From positions 1-6,583 of the forward strand of contig JAMFST010000782.1 in assembly GCA_026225435.1 (NCBI GenBank): a stretch of 6,583 bases of DNA. The letters are read 5' to 3'. The notes under the pieces are model-generated. The model searched no databases. It was not told where the DNA came from and was given only the letters and a program-made list of their open reading frames with translations. The translations under genes and the position numbers were made by a program. Below, piece after piece: positions 1 through 6,583 of this stretch (position 1 is the stretch's first letter; every line of letters starts with the position of its first letter). Origin of the DNA: Labilithrix luteola (GTDB lineage Bacteria > Myxococcota_A > Polyangia > Polyangiales > Polyangiaceae).

Positions 1-1
1 G

Positions 2-355
2 ACGTTCGAGGAGACGGGCGTGGCGTTGCCCGACCGCACCAACCTGGTCGTCACCAGTCGCCCGCTCTCCGCGCCCGACGTGCAGACGGCGCCGAGCGTG
101 GAAGCGGCCCTCGCGCTGGCCCGGCAGCTGACCGCGGCGGACCACCGCGAGATCTGGTTCATCGGCGGCGCGCGCATCTTCGCCGAGGGGGCGCAGTTCG
201 CGGACCTCATCGACGTGACCTATGTGCCCGACCATGTGACCGATCCACACGCGGTGCACGCGCCGCCGATCGATCCGGCGCTCTTCGAAGCTGGACCGCT
301 GCTGCCTCACGAGGATGAGCCGGAGCTGTCGCGGCGCATCTACCGACGACGCTAG
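2..355 (+). CDS. folA: Dihydrofolate reductase, 5'-truncated by window edge
   Basis: This is the C-terminal part of dihydrofolate reductase, the cytosolic enzyme that reduces dihydrofolate to tetrahydrofolate with NADPH and so supports thymidylate, purine and methionine synthesis. The open frame runs from base 2 with no start codon in view; 117 residues are visible. They begin at TFEE, which matches the residues after GRK in the family motif GRKTFE. Next come LPDRTNLVVTSR, the strand and loop after that helix, and IWFIGGARIFAEG, the conserved Gly-Gly cofactor-binding turn. The last part is the usual C-terminal beta hairpin ending ELSRRIYRRR. Bacterial DHFRs have about 160-170 residues, so roughly 50 N-terminal residues, including the substrate-binding acidic residue, lie outside the window. 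A GTG at 20 is in frame but falls inside the conserved fold and is not the real start. The zwf start follows 22 bases after the stop, which suggests co-transcription. Confidence 0.9.
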   Translation, partial: TFEETGVALPDRTNLVVTSRPLSAPDVQTAPSVEAALALARQLTAADHREIWFIGGARIFAEGAQFADLIDVTYVPDHVTDPHAVHAPPIDPALFEAGPLLPHEDEPELSRRIYRRR

Positions 356-377
356 ACCGTCGTGTACGCTGCCTCGC

Positions 378-1742
378 ATGACCGACCGCTCCGACGCATT
401 CGTCTTCTTCGGCGCCACCGGAGATCTCGCCTTCAAGCAGATCTTCCCCGCTCTCCAGGCGCTGGCGAAGAAGGGGCGGCTCGACATGCCCATCGTCGCC
501 GTCGGCCGCAAGGAGATGCCGATCGAGAAGCTCCGCGAGCGCGTGAAGGAGAGCCTCGAGAAGAGCGGCAGCTTCGACGCGCCCACCTTCGAGAAGGTGT
601 CCAAGCAGCTCAAGTACGCCGCCGTCGACTACGACGATCCGGCCAGCTTCAAGCGCATCTCGGAGGCCATCGGCGGCGCCAAGCACCCGGTGCACTACGT
701 GGCCCTGCCGCCGGAGATCTTCGAGAAGGTCGCGGCCAACGCCAAGGCCCAGGGGCTCGCTGACGGCGCGCGGCTGGTGGTGGAGAAGCCGTTCGGTCAC
801 GACCTCGCGTCGGCCAAGGCGCTGAGCGAGGCGCTCCTCAAGTCGTTCCCCGAGGAGTCGCTCTTCCGCATCGACCACTACCTCGGCAAGGAGACGGTGG
901 AGAACATCGTCTACTTCCGCGCGAGCAACACCATCTTCGAGTCGAGCCTGTGCGCCGAGGGGGTCGAGAGCGTGCAGATCACCATGGCCGAGACCTTCGG
1001 CGTGAAGGGGCGGGCGAAGTTCTACGACAGCGTCGGCGCCATCCGCGACGTCGTGCAGAATCACATGCTGGAGGTGGTCGCCTGCCTGGCGATGGAGCTG
1101 CCCAAGTCGATGAAGAACGACGGGCTGCGCGACGCGCGGAGCAAGCTCCTCTCCGAGGTGCGCGCGCTCACCCCGGCCGACGTGGTCCGCGGCCAGGTGA
1201 AGGGCTACACGGACGAGGACGGGGTCGACAAGGGCTCGAAGACCGAGACCTTCGCCGCGCTGCGTTTCCACATCGACAACCCACGCTGGAAGGGGGTCCC
1301 CTTCTTCGTCCGCGTGGGCAAGGCGCTGCCGGTGACGATCAGCGAGGCGCTGGTTCGCTTCAAGGGGCCGGAGTGCCCGGTGCTCGACGACAAGTCGACG
1401 GCGCCGGCCAACGCGCTGCGCCTGCGTCTCGGCCCGTCACCGGTCATCGCTCTCGGCGCCAACGTGAAGAAGAACGGCGAGGAGTTCGTGGGCGAGCGAC
1501 GCGAGCTGATCCTCACCCGCAGCGATCCGGCGGAGATGAAGGCGTACGAGCGCCTCCTCGGCGACGCCATCGACGGCAAGGCGGAGCTGTACGCACGCCA
1601 GGACGCCATCGAGGAGGCCTGGCGGGTCATCGACCCGATCACCGGTGACGCCACGCCGGTACATTCGTACGAGGAGAAGACCTGGGGCCCGGACGAAGCG
1701 CAGAAGCTCGCGCCGCCCGGTGGCTGGGGCGATCCCGTCTGA
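378..1742 (+). CDS. zwf: Glucose-6-phosphate 1-dehydrogenase
   Basis: This cytosolic enzyme oxidises glucose 6-phosphate to 6-phosphogluconolactone with NAD(P)+, the first step of the oxidative pentose phosphate and Entner-Doudoroff routes. The 454-residue product has the family layout. The N-terminal Rossmann fold carries GATGDL at residues 12-17, EKPFG follows at 136-140, and the signature RIDHYLGKE sits at 164-172. By alignment with the Leuconostoc enzyme, Asp166, His167 and Lys171 are substrate and catalytic residues, and His229 in QNH is the catalytic base. The C-terminal alpha/beta domain ends in the typical WGP and GGWGDPV blocks. The dinucleotide loop reads GDLAFKQIFPAL rather than the common GDLTRRKLLPAL. 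The length is slightly short for the family. I chose ATG 378 because it lies just before the first Rossmann strand. An in-frame ATG at 315 would overlap folA by 41 bases and add 21 unconserved residues. No clear Shine-Dalgarno sequence precedes 378, which fits translation coupled to folA. No gnd or pgl gene is adjacent. Confidence 0.96.
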   Translation: MTDRSDAFVFFGATGDLAFKQIFPALQALAKKGRLDMPIVAVGRKEMPIEKLRERVKESLEKSGSFDAPTFEKVSKQLKYAAVDYDDPASFKRISEAIGGAKHPVHYVALPPEIFEKVAANAKAQGLADGARLVVEKPFGHDLASAKALSEALLKSFPEESLFRIDHYLGKETVENIVYFRASNTIFESSLCAEGVESVQITMAETFGVKGRAKFYDSVGAIRDVVQNHMLEVVACLAMELPKSMKNDGLRDARSKLLSEVRALTPADVVRGQVKGYTDEDGVDKGSKTETFAALRFHIDNPRWKGVPFFVRVGKALPVTISEALVRFKGPECPVLDDKSTAPANALRLRLGPSPVIALGANVKKNGEEFVGERRELILTRSDPAEMKAYERLLGDAIDGKAELYARQDAIEEAWRVIDPITGDATPVHSYEEKTWGPDEAQKLAPPGGWGDPV

Positions 1743-1831
1743 GCTTGCCCGAAAGCCGGGTCGCCGGGTCTCGCACGCGCGCCTGATCGCGCGGCCGGCC
1801 GGGTGGCGCAGGAGGTGCAGCAGGGGAACGC
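1743..1831 (+). other. Intergenic spacer with GC-rich hairpin and short repeats
   Basis: The 89 bases between zwf and the next gene hold three copies of GCCGGGT (1755-1761, 1763-1769, 1798-1804), the first two in tandem as GCCGGGTC. There is also a perfect six-base-pair hairpin with CGCGCG arms at 1776-1781 and 1788-1793 around the loop CCTGAT. A weaker hairpin pairs CCCG 1748-1751 with CGGG 1757-1760. Neither hairpin has a T tract, so neither is a standard intrinsic terminator; the larger could still pause or stop polymerase. I see no convincing -35/-10 pair, so how the 1832 gene is transcribed remains open. Confidence 0.3.
1810..1827 (+). promoter_or_regulatory. Ribosome binding region for the 1832 gene, with two candidate SD sites
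   Basis: AGGAGGTG at 1810-1817 is a perfect eight-base complement to the 16S rRNA tail, but 14 bases separate it from ATG 1832, which is unusually far. AGGGGA at 1822-1827 is weaker but well placed, four bases before the ATG. No start codon lies at a normal distance from the stronger site, so 1832 stays the best start. The upstream site may act as a standby ribosome site or be fortuitous. Confidence 0.5.
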
Positions 1832-2764
1832 ATGGTCGTGCGAAGCGGTCTCGCCCTCGCCCTCGTCGCTAGCCTGCTTCTCGCGCCGGGGTGCGCCGCG
1901 AGCCCGTACCAGCTCGATGCGCGCAGCGAGGGGTTGCTCGTCGGGCGCAGCAGGTTCACGACGACCGCGCGCCCGACCCGCTGCCCGCTCGACGCACAAC
2001 CGGCGGTCGTCGGTCTTCATGATCCGGACAGGACGCCCGAGTGGGGCTGCCTGCTCGCCTGCCCCGTGCCGAAGCAGGAGTACGTGACGGACGTGACGCG
2101 CGTGGAGGACGGCTGGTACCTCGCGCCCGCGTGCCAGCTCATGTGCGACGCGAACGAGCACCGCACCTCGTACCTCGACTTCGAGCACCAGGCGCACTGC
2201 GCGGCCGGTGCGGTGACCGATCCCGATCAGCTCGCCACCTTCGCGCGCGAGGTGCGCTTCCAGAAGGACGAGCAGGCCGAGCAAGATCGAAGGACCGAGA
2301 TCCTGGCACGAAAGAAGGCGGACGACGGCGTGCGGGAGGCCGAGGGGCGCCGGCGGCAGTACCAGGCGCACCTGGATGCGCTCGAGGAGGAGGTCCACGC
2401 GATGGAGACGACGTCGGTCCCCTGGCCCTTCGAGCTGGTGCAGCAGCACGTCGCCTTCGCGCAGGAGCTCGAGGCCGTTCGTGAGGGGCTGCACGTCGAC
2501 AGCGCCTTGCGCGACTCGCTGAACGAGCGCGTCGCCGCGCTGCTCCCGCAGCGGGAGAAATCGGAGGCGATCCTCGGCGTCGAGCGCCCCACCCGCGAGC
2601 CGGCGACCGATCGCCTCATGCGCATCCGTTCGTGCCAGACCCACTGCGACGACGAGGCCGCCCCCTGTCGTCACAGCTGCGCCCAGCTCGCGCCTGGGAC
2701 GTGCGCTTCGTGTAGCCAGGCGCTGGCTCAGTGTCGCGCGACGTGCACCACGACGACGCGCTAG
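1832..2764 (+). CDS. Cys-rich exported protein, probable lipoprotein, unknown function
   Basis: I do not recognise a family for this 310-residue protein. It starts with a signal sequence: Arg4, a hydrophobic stretch to residue 18, then APGC with Cys21 as the likely lipidated residue. Pro at -2 departs from the classical lipobox, so cleavage by signal peptidase I near AAS is the alternative. Excluding Cys21 there are 14 cysteines. They cluster in an N-terminal domain (51, 73, 77, 101, 105, 123) and a C-terminal tail (268, 272, 279, 283, 291, 294, 301, 305). Five pairs are CX3C: 73/77, 101/105, 268/272, 279/283 and 301/305. Between the clusters, residues of about 130-260 are Cys-free, charged and rich in Glu, Arg, Gln and Ala, resembling a helical or coiled-coil rod. 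The even cysteine count and export signal suggest disulfides in the envelope. The product ends in a Thr run before the final Arg. Codon use matches the neighbours. It could be a lineage-restricted envelope protein; any function would be a guess. Confidence 0.82.
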   Translation: MVVRSGLALALVASLLLAPGCAASPYQLDARSEGLLVGRSRFTTTARPTRCPLDAQPAVVGLHDPDRTPEWGCLLACPVPKQEYVTDVTRVEDGWYLAPACQLMCDANEHRTSYLDFEHQAHCAAGAVTDPDQLATFAREVRFQKDEQAEQDRRTEILARKKADDGVREAEGRRRQYQAHLDALEEEVHAMETTSVPWPFELVQQHVAFAQELEAVREGLHVDSALRDSLNERVAALLPQREKSEAILGVERPTREPATDRLMRIRSCQTHCDDEAAPCRHSCAQLAPGTCASCSQALAQCRATCTTTTR

Positions 2765-2865
2765 CCGTGCCAGCGCTCACGCACCCTCACATATGCGCCA
2801 TCTTTTCTCGCCGGCGCGCGTTGAGACTTTCCATGGCCCGCGCGCTTCTATAAGACGGAGCGCCC
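2765..2865 (+). promoter_or_regulatory. Spacer upstream of tex with possible promoter
   Basis: This 101-base spacer is less GC-rich than its surroundings, notably around 2789-2806 and 2821-2855, as expected of a promoter region. TTGAGA (2821-2826) resembles a -35 box and TATAAG (2849-2854) a -10 box, but 22 bases separate them, too many for a standard sigma-70 promoter. TTTCCA at 2828-2833 gives a 15-base spacing instead. A -10 at 2849 would start transcripts at about 2861, after the likely ribosome binding site GGAG (2857-2860, five bases before ATG 2866). The tex message would then be nearly leaderless. The true promoter may lie further upstream. A short GCGCT/AGCGC hairpin overlaps the preceding stop (2758-2776) but lacks an adjacent T tract. 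Confidence 0.3.
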
Positions 2866-5229
<2,364 letters not shown>

Positions 5230-5244
5230 TCGAAACGGCGGAGC

Positions 5245-5248
5245 GGAG
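5245..5248 (+). promoter_or_regulatory. Ribosome binding site deciding the OMP start
   Basis: GGAG at 5245-5248 lies six bases before ATG 5255 and only three before the in-frame GTG at 5252. The spacing favours the ATG. A second GGAG-like site (GCGGAG, 5239-5243) would be too far from either. A later in-frame ATG at 5279 would remove the positively charged signal-peptide start and has no ribosome binding site. Confidence 0.6.
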
Positions 5249-5254
5249 ATCGTG

Positions 5255-6397
5255 ATGAGGATTCGGGAGCGTCGGGACATGGGCTGGTCGTCGATTCTTG
5301 GTCTCGCCGGGCTCGGCGCCGCCTTTTCGTGTGCGCTGCTCGCCCCGACCACGGCTCACGCCCAGGCCGCGGCTGCCGGCGGCACCACCACGGCCGGCTC
5401 GACGGGTGAGGTGCAGGCGGGAGCCGGCGGCACCGTCACCGCGACGACGACCACCACCACCACGGTGACCACCCCGGCGACGACCACGACGCCGGCGGCG
5501 ACCGAGGCGCACGAGGGGGGCGAGACCGTCCCTCGCAGCGAGGGGGAGAAGGAGATCGAGGCGGAGTTCACTCTCGGCTTCGACATGGTCCTCGGCTTCG
5601 GCAAGAGCGAGACGATCACGCAGAACGCCGGCGCGCCGAACGACTTCACCTACGCGACCGCCAAGGCGCAGACGACCGTCGAGTCGTTCATCCTCAGCGC
5701 CGGCTGGGAAGCCACGCACCACCTCGCGTTCGGGCTGCGCCTGCCGCTGACCCACGGCACGCTGTTCGCTCCGCAGGCCGACTCGCGCGACGTGTTCGCC
5801 GTCGGCAACCTCGAGGCGGGCGGCGAGTGGCGCTTCGACCTGTCCGAGCAGCTGGCGCTCTTCGCGGAGCTCGGCGTCGCGATCCCGACCGCGCAGGGCT
5901 CCGAGCTCCCGGCGGCCAAGGACATCAACAACAACAACTTCAGCCAGGAGACCTACGATCGGCACTCGATCAACAGCTTCGCGGCGGCGGCGCGCGGGTG
6001 GGAAGACAACGCGCTCTACGAGACCGACCACCTCGGGATCATCCCCAAGCTGAAGCTCGAGTATCACAAGGACCGCATCGAGATTGAGCCGTACGTGAAG
6101 TACGAGTCGCTCATCGGCACGAAGGACAACCTCGACAAGCAGTACATCGGGGAGCTCGTCGCTGGCGGCCGGTTCGGCGTTCGCGTCCACGATCACATCA
6201 GCGTCGGCGTCCGCGCCTGGACGAACATCCCGATCCACAACGAGGCGGGCGTCGAGACGGTCGGCGTGGCCGAGCCGGAGATCCGCCTGCACTTCGGCCC
6301 GATCATGCCGTACGCCGGAGTCATCCTTCCGTTCGCCGGACCGCTGGACAGCCCGTACACCGTCGGCGCCCGCTTCGGCATCACCGGCCGGCTCTGA
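5255..6397 (+). CDS. Predicted outer-membrane beta-barrel protein with Thr-rich linker
   Basis: I cannot assign a named family to this 380-residue protein. It begins with a basic n-region (MRIRERR), a hydrophobic stretch of about residues 11-31 and a good signal peptidase I site after AHA (36|37). GAAFSC ending at Cys26 also loosely fits a lipobox, so a lipoprotein is a weaker alternative; Cys26 is the only cysteine. Residues 44-83 form a low-complexity Thr-rich linker including seven consecutive Thr. From about residue 98 to the end, alternating polar and hydrophobic segments rich in Gly and aromatics are separated by polar turns (EFTLGFDMVLGFG, LAFGLRLPLTHGT, FAELGVAIPT, IEPYVKYESL, YTVGARFGITGRL). 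This is typical of a transmembrane beta barrel of perhaps a dozen strands. The last residue is Leu, not the usual terminal Phe of BAM substrates, though Phe sits six residues from the end. It is probably a porin-like or transport barrel. It lies 25 bases after tex and 82 bases before a strong terminator, so it is probably the last gene of that unit. Confidence 0.85.
   Translation: MRIRERRDMGWSSILGLAGLGAAFSCALLAPTTAHAQAAAAGGTTTAGSTGEVQAGAGGTVTATTTTTTTVTTPATTTTPAATEAHEGGETVPRSEGEKEIEAEFTLGFDMVLGFGKSETITQNAGAPNDFTYATAKAQTTVESFILSAGWEATHHLAFGLRLPLTHGTLFAPQADSRDVFAVGNLEAGGEWRFDLSEQLALFAELGVAIPTAQGSELPAAKDINNNNFSQETYDRHSINSFAAAARGWEDNALYETDHLGIIPKLKLEYHKDRIEIEPYVKYESLIGTKDNLDKQYIGELVAGGRFGVRVHDHISVGVRAWTNIPIHNEAGVETVGVAEPEIRLHFGPIMPYAGVILPFAGPLDSPYTVGARFGITGRL
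5444..5503 (+). repeat. Imperfect ACC/ACG trinucleotide tract coding for Thr-rich linker
   Basis: This 60-base stretch is built mainly of ACC and ACG codons, interrupted by GTG, CCG and GCG. It codes for residues 64-83 of the beta-barrel protein. Mixed ACC and ACG use rather than a pure repeat suggests selection for threonine at the protein level, but the tract could still vary in length by slippage in steps of three without breaking the frame. Confidence 0.75.
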
Positions 6398-6479
6398 ACG
6401 GCTGCGGCGTCGCGATACGACCCCGCCTCCACGACTCCGGTACTCAGCGTACAGTCGTCTCATCGTTCAACGCGGTGAG
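6398..6479 (+). other. 3' untranslated stretch after the OMP gene
   Basis: Eighty-two bases separate the OMP stop from the terminator stem. I find no open frame with a ribosome binding site, no convincing promoter pair and no strong hairpin here, only a short GTAC...GTAC inverted repeat near 6440-6453. It is most simply the 3' untranslated region of the OMP message. Confidence 0.5.
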
Positions 6480-6530
6480 AGCGGAAAGGTGCCGTGCTGA
6501 AATAATCAGCCGGTGCCAGTCCGCTTTTTT
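6480..6530 (+). terminator. Strong rho-independent terminator
   Basis: A long interrupted stem is followed directly by six T residues. The outer arm AGCGGA (6480-6485) pairs with TCCGCT (6520-6525). After a 2x2 internal loop, GGTGCCG (6488-6494) pairs with CGGTGCC (6511-6517), including two G-U pairs. After one bulged T (6495), GCTGA (6496-6500) pairs with TCAGC (6506-6510) around the loop AATAA. The T tract is 6525-6530. The asymmetry, with T tract only on the 3' side of the plus strand, orients it to stop plus-strand transcription from the OMP gene. It is unusually long for an intrinsic terminator, with 18 paired positions. Confidence 0.88.
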
Positions 6531-6577
6531 GGCTGCGAGCGCGCCGTGGACGTGATCTCTGTGGGCCGTGTCGAACG

Positions 6578-6583
6578 TTGACA
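6578..6583 (+). promoter_or_regulatory. Perfect TTGACA -35-like box at window end
   Basis: The last six bases are an exact sigma-70 -35 consensus, placed 47 bases after the terminator T tract. That is where a promoter for the next gene would be expected. The -10 region lies outside the window, so this could be chance. Confidence 0.35.

Noticed and set aside
315..377. Upstream ATG 315 as the zwf start
   Set aside because: It would overlap folA by 41 bases and add 21 unconserved residues before the first Rossmann strand; ATG 378 fits the family start.
207..1271. Long antisense open frame (354 codons, minus strand) over folA/zwf
   Set aside because: Its repetitive Leu/Val/Asp/Arg composition is the expected mirror of GC-biased plus-strand codons, it overlaps two clear genes, and no family motif is visible.
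1803..2087. Alternative-frame open frame overlapping the Cys-rich gene start
   Set aside because: It has no signal sequence or family motif and is Ser/Arg-rich like other shadows; the 1832 frame has a ribosome binding site, signal peptide and patterned cysteines.
1205..2674. 489-codon minus-strand open frame across zwf and the Cys-rich gene
   Set aside because: It spans a gene end, a spacer and another gene start, with changes of composition matching the plus-strand genes beneath it, so it is a high-GC shadow.

Overview
The window is strongly GC-rich, with G or C at almost every third codon position. The proteins look like those of a large-genome, delta-type Gram-negative bacterium. A member of the Myxococcota (Polyangia-like) is my best guess, based on the codon bias, the Cys-rich lipoprotein-like gene and the Thr-rich outer-membrane protein. 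That placement is inference; no marker gene here fixes the taxon.

All convincing genes lie on the plus strand and are tightly packed. Bases 2-355 hold the C-terminal two thirds of dihydrofolate reductase (folA). It is followed 22 bases later by zwf (378-1742), a complete glucose-6-phosphate dehydrogenase. After an 89-base gap comes a 310-residue, Cys-rich, probably exported protein of unknown function (1832-2764), with a coiled-coil-like centre and repeated CX3C pairs. A 101-base gap then leads to tex (2866-5229), a full-length Tex/Spt6-like RNA-binding transcription accessory protein. Twenty-five bases after tex starts a gene for a predicted outer-membrane beta-barrel protein with a Thr-rich N-terminal linker (5255-6397). 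The window closes with a 186-base non-coding stretch. It contains a strong intrinsic terminator (6480-6530) and ends exactly on a perfect TTGACA box.

Likely transcription units are folA-zwf and tex-OMP, the second ending at the 6480-6530 terminator. folA uses NADPH and zwf makes it, so their adjacency is functionally sensible, although it may be coincidence. The Tex-OMP pairing has no obvious metabolic logic. I see no mobile element, CRISPR array, tRNA or rRNA. The region reads mostly as ordinary chromosomal core. The least explained elements are the CX3C-rich protein and the OMP.
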